Source: Psilocybe azurescens
Taxonomy: Eukaryota > Basidiomycota > Agaricomycetes > Agaricales > Agrocybaceae
DNA: 64,000 nucleotides
Reading direction: 5' to 3'
Assembly (NCBI GenBank): GCA_023853785.1
Contig: JAJIRX010000567.1
Coordinates: 1,550,001 to 1,614,000 of the forward strand
A program made the position numbers and the translations under genes. The notes beneath the pieces were generated by a model. That model saw nothing but the letters and a program-made list of their open reading frames with translations, was not told the origin of the DNA and ran no database searches. Positions 1 to 11,773 of this stretch are shown here, piece after piece (within the stretch, counting starts at the first letter, position 1; every line of letters starts with the position of its first letter).

Positions 1-549
1 AGCTATTTTGTCAGCAGCAGCAGCTCTCTTGCGTTCTTCTCGCTCCCTCCGTTTGCGAAGCGCGTCTTCAGACATGGCGCGTCCGGCGTTTGCGCTTTCT
101 TTCGCGGTCTTTGTCTCAGTGTGCGCGATTTGAGACCTTGCGGATTCTCGTTGCTCCGCAGACCATGCTTCTAATTGCGGGATAGTGGGATTTCTGTGCG
201 CACTTGGATCGTCAACAAGAACGGCAGCGCCTAAGAGCAGAAAATAAACGATCGGTTCACAACCTGATATGGGTAATTTGCACACCTATGTTGACCAGGA
301 GAGCGGCCTCTTCTGGCATCAGGACCAGGGGAACTCCTAAGAAGACATTCTGCTGGGAGAGATGTGGAAGCGTGCCTGTAAGCACACCGCAGATGCGGTG
401 CTTTGAGCGTATGATAGCGATGTCTGGAATGAAATTAGAATTAGCTTTTTGAAATTGGTTTGATATTTGAGAGACTCGCCATCGACATCCCAGACATACG
501 CTGTCTTGTTTGCTATTCGAAGTGGAATGAGCCGTGTGTCTGAGCTCAT
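1..549 (-). CDS. SEN34: tRNA-splicing endonuclease subunit Sen34 (3' end outside window)
   Basis: Catalytic-type subunit of the heterotetrameric endonuclease that cuts introns out of pre-tRNAs. Three exons are visible: 549-480, 423-286 and 230-1, giving 146 in-frame residues before the window edge. The N-terminal domain is recognisable: after the first intron it reads RICGVLTGTLPHLSQQNVFL, the hallmark N-terminal segment of fungal Sen34, followed by PLVLMPEEAALLVNIG and a charged KRRERERK stretch. The C-terminal nuclease fold with its catalytic Tyr/His/Lys lies outside the window, so activity cannot be judged. Intron 1 (424-479) has a GC donor (G|GCGAGT), which is the only choice that keeps the frame. 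The start ATG at 549 is the first in frame. The gene is divergent from the GDSL esterase across about 165 bp. Confidence 0.88.
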
Positions 550-715
550 TACTTACGGTTATGAGCACTGTTACTTGAAAAGTGCTTTGACTCGAATGAT
601 GGTATACGGCTAATGCCGGTTAATGGCCATTAATGCGCAATATACTTTTATAGTACATGCATATCAGTAATCGTCAATCAGATCCCTGTGGAGTAAGCTT
701 TTTTGACCTCAGACC
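550..715. promoter_or_regulatory. Divergent promoter region SEN34 / GDSL esterase
   Basis: A 166-bp AT-rich spacer between two start codons pointing outwards. It must hold both 5' ends. I see no recognisable specific site beyond AT-rich stretches around 640-660. Confidence 0.45.
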
Positions 716-1706
716 ATGGCCGCTCATGTACAGGATGTATTTATGCTTTTGGAGATTCTATCACTCAAGGGGCATGGGAGCCAGATCGTAATGGATTCGG
801 GCAACGTCTTTCACGTATGTCTCGGCTCTACTTACAGAGATGGACTGGTCTGTTGACGACTCAACGCCCAGATGTCTATGCGCGCAAATTGGATGTGTTA
901 AATCGAGGGCTGTCGGGATATAATACCGAATGGGGTATCCCTGTGTTTGAGCAGGTGCGCCCCTAATGCCATCCGATTGATGTAACGGAGGAATAACGCT
1001 CCGTGCAGTGCATTGCAAAGAGCTCTGATCAGTATGCGCCCAAAATACGGGTTCTTGCAATTTGGTTCGGCGCGAACGATGCATGCATCCAGCCATCGCC
1101 TCAACATGTTCCCCTCGCTAAGTTCTCGAAGAATCTCAAGCAAATGGTTGAAATGGTGAAATCACCGGAGTCGCCGCGCTATTCCCCAGCTACGCGCATC
1201 ATATTGATCAGCCCGCCGCCCGTCAACACACTCGCTAGACGGGCGGACTTGGAAGCTTCGCAATCCGCCGCTGGCGCTGGACCGAGAGTTTGAAATTACG
1301 CGTGCCTATTCAGAGGCTGTGCGGGAGGTGGCCAGTGCTCAAGGCGTGGCGTTCGTTGATGTCTGGACCGCGATCTGGGACGCGGCAGACAGGAAGGAAG
1401 AGAGCCTGAGTAAGTTTCTGGGAGACGGATTGCATTTAAATGAAGACGGATATAAGGTGGGCGCCGCATTTGTCCTTTGGAATGGACTGTTGGTGACATG
1501 GGAAAGCGTAGATCCTGTACGACGAGCTGATGAAGACCATCGGACAGGAATACCCAGAGGTGCACTATGATAAACTAGAACAAGTATTTCCACCGTAAGT
1601 CGGCTCCCTTCCTCCTGTTTTACCTATATTCGTAATGATTTTGGAGCCGTGTAGATGGGCTGAAATCAACTGGAGCGATCCAGCCAAGAGTTTATATATC
1701 AAGTAA
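716..1706 (+). CDS. IAH1: GDSL/SGNH esterase, isoamyl-acetate-hydrolysing type (two frame breaks)
   Basis: SGNH-fold esterase of the IAH1 family, which hydrolyses small acetate esters. Exons: 716-814, 872-954, 1009-1456, 1512-1594, 1655-1706. Block I is FGDSITQGAW (catalytic Ser), block III is WFGANDA, and block V is DGLHLNEDGY (catalytic Asp and His). The reading is broken twice. From the ATG at 716 the frame gives MAAHVQDVFML and then needs one extra T in the T4 run at 747-750 to reach FGDSIT. A second shift of +1 is needed near 1250-1257 to pass from RRADLE to LRNPPLALDREFE. The two shifts do not compensate within the protein core, so the gene as written is non-functional. Given the same kind of indel in essential neighbours, sequence error is more likely than a pseudogene. 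Confidence 0.85.
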
Positions 1707-2553
1707 TTGTTGTAGTCATAATTGGAGATTGAGCAACATGAGGCTGAGACAAAGAGATAGACGCGGTCACGTGCAAGTTGAACATTGACCAACTTTACGC
1801 AAATAAAAGAGAACAGTGGCGACGCGACAAAATCCGTCCGACGAACAAAGCGGTTTCATTTCCCAGCGAGACCCGACAGCATTTTCTGTCCTTCTTTCTT
1901 TCTCTTTGTTCTCCTCCTCTTTCTCTTGTATTTTCCTTCTTACTCCCCACAGCGCCCACACGCGTCTTCAAGCCTGGTTCGCTTTCACACCCTGGGACCT
2001 CGAACAACTTTCGTCGTGAGAACTAGCCTCGCTTCTATTTCATTCTGCCATATCAATTTCTCTCTCTTTGTCTCTTAGTTCACCCGTGCGCCTTCTCCGA
2101 TTGTTCAGTCGTGACGCCCAAAGGTCAGTAATACTCTCTTCTTGGCCCGGATGGAGCACCGAGAAATATGCTGGCCTCTATTTCGTCATGTGCGACCATC
2201 CGAACTGGGGACACAATGGGGCCGGCCCAATCTCAACCACTTTTTCCATATCTATACCGAAATGATGCAACTACTTATCTCTCATTGTTCTCCATAGCCG
2301 ATTTGCCTTAAAGTCAACTCAGGCGGACATAGCCTCCTTTAGGGCTCCCTCCCCAACGTGGTCTGTTCCACCACTTTCTTACCCTGTTCTATTCTGACTG
2401 TATTTCTACCTACCTGCCTCTTACTTCTCTTCATTGTACATATATCTTGTGCCTGTGCCCTCCATCAACTTTGGACCGTTGTACATCACCATTGCGACGC
2501 CTTTGTATATTAATCCTCTTCAAATACCAACCTCCACCGTGACCACCGCTACC
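1707..2553. promoter_or_regulatory. Intergenic region and CDC25 5' leader
   Basis: There is no gene here. It holds the 3' end of the esterase and the pyrimidine-rich upstream region of CDC25 (CT-rich tracts at 1880-1960 and 2040-2110), a common look for Agaricomycete promoters. A CACGTG box lies near 1770 (gtCACGTGc). Coding begins with ACCATGT at 2551-2557. Confidence 0.4.
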
Positions 2554-4937
2554 ATGTCTATGCCTTTCCTTGACCACCTTATAGAATCATCCGCTCATCG
2601 TTCCTACAAGAAGCAGAAACGATCTCATTCACCACCTCAACAATCCAAGATGGCATTCTTTGGGTCTCCTTCCGGTCAATTTCTCAACCCTCCTTTGGCT
2701 CCTTCACGCAAGAAGAGTCAACGGTTCTTAGCCACCAATAATGAAATCGACGAATTTCTGTCTTCAGACCTGGAGGTATCTTTTGCCTCCAATGTATCGC
2801 TAAACTCTCCGCCTCGAGAACATCTCTCCTTGGCCGCATCTGACTGCGAGCCAATGGATATCTCTCCCGCCCCCATTAAACATGTATCTTCTAGACTCTC
2901 AATGAACGGTCATAGGCCACGAGCCTTCACGAGTGGAGCTCGTTTATTTGGAAGCGACCTCAGCAATAGCAATAACTCGTTGCTATCTAGCCCTCATCTT
3001 GCTGATGAACAAGCCACTAAACCAACAAATGGAACCCAGTCGGGCGCGAAGAAGACTCAGAGGTCGGCGTTGCCATTTGAATGGCTTACTAGTTCGCGCG
3101 TCGCCGAGCCTCCCACTCCAGAGGTAAATTCCATTCCGTTTATATTTCATGAGGATGTTTAATGATATGCTTTGTAAACCAAGGCTATCCAAGAACCTTC
3201 CTCGCCCATGGATGACGCTATGGATGTGGATACATCCTACATTGCCGATTCTGCGGTAGAACCAGCTGATTTCAACCCAGTTCCACAGTCTGCCGCGCCG
3301 ACTGTCACAGATTTCAATCAATTATTCTATGATACGGCGTCTCCTCGTCGGTCATTCGACTCGCCTGCTGGTCCTGGGCACAGGAAACGGCGTTCATTAT
3401 CGCCCGAATCTGCTTGTGCTCCTAAATACCAATCCTCGTCCCCCATGCCTCCTTCCTCTCCTTCGGAATCGAAATTGGAAAGGATGGCTACCAACGGAGC
3501 TGCAGCCTCTCGCTTAGGAAAGCCTGGACTGCAAGGACTTGGTGCGCCGTCCGCAAATTTCCTCAAGCGTCCTCGCCGGCCTGTACTTTCGGCGATGGTC
3601 CAACCTTACGACCAGCATGCCCTATCTGCATACCCAACTTTGGAGTCTCCTCCCTCAACTACGCGGGGTTCTGAGGAAGACCCCAGCCCTCGAGGCTCTG
3701 TTCCCATTCGTCGCGCCTTCTCCGCTTTCCTCCCTCCCTCTGTCTACACGGAGCTAGAGGAAGAGGAAACGTCTTTCGACGGCCAAGATATGTCTTCTCC
3801 TGCTCAAGCTTACTCAAAAAGGCAGCAGGTGAAAACGATTAGGAGATGCGACGGTACTGAGGACTTTAGACCACTCACTGGCGTAACCGCAATGGTGCAA
3901 AATGAAAGTCCTTCAGCCAAATTTATGGCGGCGGGCTTGCCGGGCTTTGGAGATAATGAAGCGCATGGAAAGGTTCTTCCTTGTCATCGTGTGACAGAAG
4001 ACGGCCTGATGAGAATAACATGCGGAACGGTGAGTTTTCTGGTGTATTGCTTCTTCATCGTATTGACCATTGGGGCAGTTGAACGACCTCTTGGACGGAA
4101 AATACGACGAGAATATCATTTCATTCCATGTCATAGATTGTCGGTTTGATTATGAGTATAATGGTGGTCATATTCCAGGTGCTGTGAATATCAATACCAC
4201 CAACGCCGTGGAGGAGCTTCTCCTCGGCCCTAGCTTGACTAAACCCAAAGCGTCCGTAAGCGGCGACAAAGCGAGAAAAACAGTCCTTGTTTTCCATTGT
4301 GAATTCAGTGCAAAAGAGGGCCTACATTGTGAGTAGCTATTCGCTGGCAAATTATCTCAGATGGTTTTAATTAGCGTGCCCAACAGTGCGAAGCATCTGC
4401 GTGCCAAGGACCGGGCCATGAATAATCATGTATACCCGAAGATTCACTATCCGGAAGTTTATATCCTTGAGGGCGGGTATTGCCAGTACTTCAAGGACTC
4501 CGCCCACCGATGCGAACCATCTAGTTATGTGACGATGGATGATCCCAACCATGCTACCTCTCGTCGTGAAGACTTGGACCAATTCCGCAAAGCCAAATTC
4601 GGCCGTCATAAGTCGTATGCGTATGGAGACGGTAGCAGCAAATCTATGTCCTTTGGACAGCCTCAGCAACCCAAACGCAACACCGTTCCAAGTGCCCCTC
4701 AAAGTCTTTTTCGCTGCCGCCACTGCTGCTCGAAGTCGCCGCGGTGGAAATGGAACTAGTCTGATGACGCTCGTTGAGGACGGCAATGTCACTGCCGATG
4801 CTGACGATACGGACACTGACCTGGGGGATAGTCCCTGCCCGCCACCTGTTAAAGCGACAACATTCAAAGTCAAGAAGGGTGCCCGGGCCTCTATTGTTCG
4901 CTCTGAAACCTATGGGCCTGCGCGCATGCCTTATTGA
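2554..4937 (+). CDS. CDC25: M-phase inducer phosphatase Cdc25
   Basis: Dual-specificity phosphatase that activates Cdk1 by removing inhibitory phosphates on Thr/Tyr, driving G2/M. Exons: 2554-3123, 3184-4029, 4079-4328, 4387-4937, about 738 residues. The first 400 or so residues are Ser/Pro-rich and disordered, as usual for the regulatory half. The rhodanese-like catalytic domain follows, with FHVIDCRFDYEYNGGHIPGA, the P-loop HCEFSAK and then AKHLRAKDRAMN. Two single-base problems are present. The P-loop reads HCEFSAKEGL instead of HCEFSAKR-G-P because the A4 run at 4312-4315 is one A short. The T5 run at 4707-4711 is one T too long, hiding the C-terminal EDGNVTADADDTDTDLGDS tail. With both corrected the exon sum is an exact multiple of three. 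The gene is essential in other fungi, so I treat it as intact. Confidence 0.93.
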
Positions 4938-6452
4938 TGGGTGATAAATATGGCGCATATATGCCTTTTCTATGTCTGACGAGTCATGACCTCGAAGATT
5001 CTCTTTTACTAGTGAATCTATTTGTAATTATGCTCAGCCTCTCCAAGTCCCTTCACCCTCCCCAGAAAATCCTACAAATCCTACATCCTCAACTTTCTCG
5101 ACAACACTTTGACATCGTCAAGAATTCAAGATTGAATATGCAAGCTTATGCCCTATGTCGCACCTCTCGTCCATTTCATCCACAGTCGTTCATTTCTTGT
5201 CATCTCTTCTGGAATCTACGGTTCCTGGTCGCTCATGCTGCCGTTATCATCGTCTGACTTGCTCGCATCTGTGCCGCTTTCCTGTCGCCTGTATTCGTCG
5301 TCGTCGTCGGTCTCGGTCTCATCTCATATCGCTGTCGGGCCACAAAACATCTTGGTTTCCCTGCTATCTATCCTTTTTCAGGTACAGTGTTATCAACGGA
5401 AAAACACCATTCAAATACCCCAGCACAAACTCATAATCCATCAACATTTTCGACAACATCAATACCATCAATCCATCATCGTCATCTCCTTTTTCACCCA
5501 TCAATCAGCATTACACAGTTTTAGGGAAGGTGTTCGTCATCCGATGCGTTTCCCTTGACATGTTACATGGACTCGTCTAAAGACCTTTCTTCTTTTTTAT
5601 CTCATGGTATCCATCCTTTTATCTCCCGGTTTCATCATTTATAACCCATTTCTTTTTCTATTCTCTTTGGTCTCTTTCATTATCGCATCCTCATCTCTTA
5701 GTATCTTTTCATCCCCTTCAAAATTTATAAATAAGGTCCTGAGTTCTCTCCGAGCTCTTCTCGTTCTCCTTTCATCATAGTACTCACTATTCCCATCCGC
5801 ATCTTTTTTTTTGCGTTGTGGCTCTTCCGGATAAGCATTCACAAATGTCGCCTCTCTGTCCACCACTTCATTCTCAATTATTTCCTACGGCACCGGCAGC
5901 CACTCCGCTATAATGGTCGCTCTGAAAGGACTTTCCCTACCACAACACTTACAATTATACAAGCATATACACAACAACTTCCATTCGAATTTCCCTTTCA
6001 TTTCGCCTTTTTCATTTTCTCATCTTTCTCTCATATTTCCTCGCGATTGATCAGTTCAATTTCTCACATATTTATTTTCCTCTCTTTTACACAGTTTAAT
6101 CCACACGCATTTAGCTACAGGCTTTTCTTTTCATCCATGTTTTACCTAACAACATTCTGTGGCCGTGGATTTTTCTGTTGTCGTATTTATGAATATCATC
6201 TCAATCACTCACTCATTATTATCTTTTGAGAGAATTGTTAAGGTCGTGTCGAATAGAGTTGGAATGTTGTTTGAATGTGCACGATGGGGATGATTGAAGA
6301 CGATTGATTGGTCAGACTCGCGCTGTTTGAAACTGTTTTGAAGCGACGACCAAATACGCGTCTCTCTTTCTGAACGCGTTTGAGCTGATATCTTCCTCGA
6401 ATTTATCTCCCATCCGACTTTTCTTCTAACCCATTTCATCGGTGATATAACA
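4938..6452. other. Long pyrimidine-rich intergenic stretch
   Basis: This 1.5-kb gap between CDC25 and CCT1 has no recognisable gene. The plus strand is strongly T/C-rich, with long tracts from about 5040 to 6230. Several frames stay open for 80-137 codons, but they show no splice-site support or family match and look like by-products of stop-poor pyrimidine sequence. It most likely holds the CDC25 3' UTR and the CCT1 promoter and leader. Confidence 0.5.
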
Positions 6453-8508
6453 ATGTATCAACGAGATCCTCGAGCAGGAGGATTCCTAGGAGGCGATCGT
6501 GTTTCTGGACAGGATATTCGGGACCAAAATGGTACGCCTTCCAGAATCTCAGATCTTTGGATTCTTCTCATTCAAATGCACGCTGCCTAACAGTTCTTGC
6601 TGCTCAATCGATTGCGAACATTGTCAAGAGCTCTTTAGGTCCTTTGGGACTTGATAAGATGCTGGTGGACAACATCGGAGTTGGCATCTTTCATTTTTTA
6701 AATATGAAAAACAGGACGTTGACATCAACCGTTCGCTTTCTTTAGGAGGTGACGATCTCAAATGACGGAGCAACAATTCTGTCGCTTCTTGCGGTCGAGC
6801 ACCCTGCTGGTAAAATCTTCGTTGATCTAGCACAAAAGCAGGACAAGGAGGTTGGTGATGGAACAACGTCTGTGGTCATCATCGCTGCGGAACTCCTTCG
6901 TCGGGCCAACGAACTCGTCAAGGCTAAAATTCACCCAACGACAATCATCACTGGATACCGTCTTGCGTGCAGAGAGGCTGTGAAGTTTATGCAAGAGCAG
7001 CTGAGCATTACGGTGGAGAGTCTTGGTAGGGATGCCCTGATTAACGTCGCCAAGACGTCAATGTCGAGTAAAATTATCGGAAAGTACGTATGTTTTGATC
7101 TTTCCGATAGGCCTTATACTTATGAGACGGTGCAGTGATGACGATCTGTTCGCGCCTATGGCTGTCGACGCTATGCAGGCAGTCAAGTCCATCAACTTGC
7201 GAGGTGATATCAAATACCCCGTGAAGGCTGTTAATGTTCTCAAAGCGCACGGAAAGAGTGCTCGTGAATCCATGTTCGTGAAAGGATATGCTCTCAACTG
7301 CACAGTTGCCAGTCAAGGTATGTTTACCCGATGACCAGCGTTATACAATGTTCTAATTTCGAATAGCCATGAAGAAGCGCGTCACTGGCGCAAAAATTGC
7401 ATGCCTGGACATTAACTTACAAAAAGCGCGGATGCAGCTAGGCGTTCAGATTCTAGTTGATGATCCTGAGCAATTGGAGGAGATTCGCAAGAGGTGAGTT
7501 TGTAATTTTGGCAGCAAGAGTAATATGTTTTCATCGCATGCTATCTTAGGGAATCCGAGATCACCTTGGAAAGAATTCGCAAAATTCTGGCTGCTGGGGC
7601 TAACGTTGTGTTGACCACCAAGGGTATCGATGACCTTTGCCTGAAAGAATTTGTTGAAGCTGGTGCCATGGCCGTCCGTCGTTGTAGGAAGGAGGATCTT
7701 CGCCGGATAGCGAAGGCCACAGGAGGGCAACTCATCTCCAGTCTAGCCAATTTGGAAGGAGAAGAAACTTTCGAAGCCAGCTATCTGGGTACCGCTGAGG
7801 AAGTTGTCCAAGAGCGTATCTCAGACGACGAGCTTATTCTGATTAAGGGCACCAAAGTCGTCAGTTCTGCCTCGATTATTCTCCGAGGAGCCAACGACTA
7901 CATGCTAGATGAGATGGAGAGGTCGCTGCACGACACGCTATCAATCATCAAACGCACACTCGAGAGTGGATCGGTGGTTCCTGGTGGCGGAGCCGTAGAA
8001 TCTGCATTGAGCATCTACTTGGAAAACTTTGCTACTACTGTGGTACGGTGATATTTTATCTTACTTTTAGCTGACAAGTCTGAATCGTCGTGTAATAGGG
8101 TTCAAGGGAGCAGCTCGCCATTGCCGAGTTTGCCAGCGCTTTACTCTCTATCCCCAAAACACTCGCAGTTAACGCTGCGCAAGATTCGACCGAGCTGGTT
8201 GCAAAATTACGATCGTATCACAATGCGGCTCAAAATGCACCTGCTGGCGACCCAAAGAAATTCCTTCTGCGGTACGGACTCGACTTGCTCAACGGTAAAG
8301 TCCGTGACAATGTCGCTGCTGGTATCCTAGAACCTACGATGAGCAAAGTCAAGAGTCTGAAATCTGCCTACGAGGCTGCGGTTTCTCTGCTCCGTATTGA
8401 TGATGCCATCCAATGTGTGCCCGGTGAGTAATTATTCCGCGACCATCGTGTGATGCTGATGCCTAATTTTACAGAGCAAAAGGAGATCCCGACCCTCACG
8501 GCCATTAG
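6453..8508 (+). CDS. CCT1: T-complex protein 1 subunit alpha (chaperonin CCT1)
   Basis: Alpha subunit of the cytosolic eight-subunit TRiC/CCT chaperonin that folds actin, tubulin and other proteins. Exons: 6453-6531, 6594-6679, 6746-7083, 7136-7317, 7367-7493, 7550-8042, 8099-8423, 8475-8508, 554 residues. Group II chaperonin motifs are clear: [14 protein letters not shown], the NDGATIL segment, [15 protein letters not shown] (ATP and Mg binding) and VVPGGGAVE. The exon sum becomes divisible by three only if the A4 run at 8478-8481 is lengthened by one A. The tail then reads [11 protein letters not shown] and stops at 8508, the expected chaperonin C-terminus. As written, the frame runs on without homology into the APC3 promoter. 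Confidence 0.95.
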
Positions 8509-8822
8509 AGTGACATTGTACCTAGCTTATGCACGTAGAAAGGTTTTAATGAACATTGAACAATTGATGAGGAAGTTGCGAACAATGGTCATGATGTGGA
8601 CGCGTAGACGTCACGTGGTCCCGTGTTGTAGATCAACAGAGAATTCTGAATTAGCTGGGGTTGAGAGACGCTCTACTCTTTCTCGATATTGCGCCCCTGG
8701 CGTTTCGCCCTTTCTCTACCACCATTATCCCCCTGGCCTGACTCGCCGCGTGAACTGGGATCTTTCTGTGGATATTCTTCATCTGCAAGTTTCTATGTCC
8801 TGGATTCAATTATACATCCTCC
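8509..8822. promoter_or_regulatory. CCT1-APC3 spacer with overlapping CRE half/E-box motif
   Basis: A 314-bp spacer. It contains GACGTCACGTGG at 8607-8618, a GACGTC palindrome overlapping a CACGTG E-box, about 205 bp upstream of the APC3 start. Such motifs are known targets of bZIP and bHLH factors; binding here is inference. Confidence 0.4.
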
Positions 8823-11773
8823 ATGCAGTCAGAATCAACCGCGAGCTTCTACCCGCACCTCCGCCAACGATTCCAATCTCTCGTTTGGTCATGTCTCGAC
8901 TCAGATCTAACAAAGACTGCTGTCTTTTATGCAGAGAGGCATTTCGCCATGGATCGCACCAACCATGAATCGCGGCATCTCTATGCCACTGCCCTTCTAC
9001 GAGAAGGCCAAACCCACTCCGCCCTGCATCTCGTCAATGGCGCACAGGATGAACTCTGCACAGGGTGTATGGAGATCAAGGCCAACTGCTCCATTAAATT
9101 AGGCCGCCATAGGCAGGCGCGTGAAGCACTGGAGAACACACTGCACGATACAAACTACGTGTCTTCAGGTCCGTTCAATACGCCCTTCAATCCCCTCAGT
9201 ACATCCGCTAACATATCACGTCGGCTTCAGCGTCGTCAAGCAGCCGTATAGCTCACTCTTTCCCCGAAGAAGCCGCCCTACGATGTCGATCCGGCACCAC
9301 AGCGTTGAAAGGCAATTTGCCTGAGAAGGCATCGCGTAGCTTTCAGGACGCCTTAGCTCTCAATCCATATTTGTGGGAGGCCTTTGAGGGTCTTTGTGCT
9401 CTTGGTGAGTATCTTAATCTTATGTGATTCCTCCTTGGCTTATTCCTTGTTACAATACAAGGCACTATTCCTGATATTGATGAAATCTTTCCACCCCGAC
9501 CGCCACCCCTAAAGCGAGCTCCACCAGAAGAAATTCCCCGAAATCTGCTCCAGTGACAACAGGAGCTGGATTCTTCACCCCCGACACAGGCAATGGGGGA
9601 ACCTCTTTCGTACATGGAAACCGGACATTTCACAACCACAACCATTTCGAATGGCACCACCTCCAGAGCCGACAACGTAAGTCTTGCATTATCATCAGAC
9701 GTCCTTTGACATTGAAGATGTTTGTCCAGCCATACATTCTACCCTTTCTCCCCTGAGGATAACTCGTACCTTGTTAGCCGCCCAACAACAAACAATAGTC
9801 TAGTTCAGGCCATTTCGCGACCGCTTTCCTCGGCAGATGAAGGAGGACCTGTAACGAAGAGGATGCGGTCTACCACTCAACAACCTGAAGGCCTCAAAGC
9901 GAAATCGAGCAAGTCTAGTCTAGACGATCCCTTGAAAAAGGCACGCGCACGCCCGGCCTTGTCATTTGCTAACATCTTCTCATCTTCCGGTCGTCGTTCT
10001 CAGCCAACGACTTCCTCTAGGACAAATGTTGTGCCAGGGAAGAGTAACGCTCAACCTGCTGCCGGCCACATCCCTACACGGCGGAGTACCCGTCTGCAAA
10101 CAGGTACTGGACCCAAACAACTCCACTCCAAGGTAATTTTCATTTTCTGGTTCAAGCTGTACGGACAAAAAGCTAACCACAAATAATATTTTGCAAATGG
10201 TTAAATCTGGCAGAATTCTACACGAGATCGACGACGACCAACCACGCATTCGCGGACTCAATCTAACACCGAATCCGAGAAAGATGAAGGGCTGAACTTT
10301 GGTGTGGAAGCGGCGTATTCGCCTTCCCCACCTGCCGCGCTTTCACCACGGTCTGAAGTCTCGCCTTCTCCGAGTAACTGGACTTCAGCGCAAGAACAAC
10401 TTGCCCAAGAAGAATATGAACACGAGCAGGCTGAACATTATATTTATGAGCTTGTCCGCTCTTTTGCTCGATCAGCGCGAGCTCTGGCTCTGTATGATTG
10501 TCAAAAATGCTTAGATGAACTGGAGCAACTCCCACATGCGCATCAGCACTCGTGTACTGTTTTCGCCATGGTCGGCAGGGCGCAGTATGAAAGACAGGAT
10601 TTTTCTTCTGTACGTGGCTTTAATAACGTCCCTGATCCTCGTGCATCCTTATCATTGACATTAAAAAAAAAAAAACTTGATCGCAGGCTGAGCGGGCCTT
10701 CAAAACACTACGAAAAGAAGACCCCTATCGTCTATGGGATATGGAAGTGTATTCTTCCCTTTTATGGCATCTCCAGCGAAGCGTCGAGCTCTCCTTCTTA
10801 GCGCAGGAACTCCTGAACATCAACCCACAGTCACCACAGGCTTGGATCACGATCGGAAACTTATTTTCCCTGCAGAAGGAACGTCAACAGGCGTTGACTT
10901 CGTTCCGGCGCGCAATCCAGCTAGATCCAACATGTGCGTATGCGTACACACTCAGCGGTCACGAGTCAATAGACGAGGACCTCAATAAGGCTATCAACTT
11001 CTTCCAGTCGGCTTTACGTGCAGATGCCCGCCATTATAATGCATGGTGAGCACCCTTTTTCGGACAAAAGCATCAAGAAAAGTGCTTATCTTTGATATGA
11101 TCACATAGGTATGGCCTGGGAACTTGTTATCTTAGAATGAGTAAATTACGCCTAGCGGAATACCACTTTCGAAAAGCATCAGAGATCCACCCAAAGAATG
11201 CGGTTCTGCTGGGATGTGTAGGAATGGTGAGTACATAGTCATTTGCAGACATGACTTCTGCGGAAACGAGCTTGTCTGACCGACGGGCCCGCTTTTGTTT
11301 TTATTTTTGTGCTGTCGATCTTTGCTTTTTTTTCTCACAGGCTGTCGAGCGGAGGGGTGATCGAGAAACAGCGCTTTCGTTATTCAACGAAGCCATCCGA
11401 ATAGCTCCTGATAATGCTCTGGTTAGATACCGGAGAGCAAAAATCTATGTCTCGATGCGGAAGTACACGGTGAGTCAAATGAAGTGTACTTTTCCCTGGA
11501 TATCAGTCGGCTGACCCTGGTGCTGGATTACTTCCTATTTCTCACTACCTGCAGGCAGCAGTGGAAGACCTGGAGTTGCTCAGAAGCTCGACGCCGGATG
11601 AGTCAAACGTAGTGTTCCAACTGGCCAAGGCGTACCGACTGCTCGGAAACGTAGTCAAGTCTGCGCAGACACTTGCGGCAGCGCGGGACATCTCGCCCAA
11701 GAGCATGGGCAAGATCAAAAAGCTGCTAGAGACAATGAAAGACGAAGGGGACGACAAAATGGACGAAGGATGA
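8823..11773 (+). CDS. CDC27: Anaphase-promoting complex subunit 3 (Cdc27/Nuc2, TPR protein)
   Basis: TPR scaffold subunit of the APC/C ubiquitin ligase that binds the activators Cdc20 and Cdh1. Exons: 8823-9168, 9231-9404, 9462-9676, 9730-10132, 10214-10609, 10687-11045, 11109-11226, 11341-11469, 11555-11773, 786 residues. An N-terminal TPR block (AVFYAERHFAMDRTNHES onward) is followed by a Ser/Pro-rich linker and a C-terminal TPR superhelix with canonical repeats such as PQAWITIGNLFSLQKERQQA and RHYNAWYGLGTCYLRMSKL. Two corrections are needed, both short homopolymers in exon 3: A3 at 9541-9543 and G5 at 9595-9599 each lack one base. With these, GAGFFTPDTG..GGNLFRTWKP, a conserved APC3 linker, is restored and the exon sum is 787 codons including stop. 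Intron 5 holds an A12 run at 10666-10677. Confidence 0.95.

Noticed and set aside
5148..6229. Several 80-137-codon open frames between CDC25 and CCT1
   Set aside because: They lie in T/C-rich DNA where stops are rare, have no splice-site support and no family resemblance.
8475..8968. Read-through extension of CCT1 to a longer C-terminus, or a separate gene at 8450-8968
   Set aside because: It is the out-of-frame continuation after a missing A at 8478-8481; the corrected frame stops at 8508 with the expected GDPDPHGH tail.
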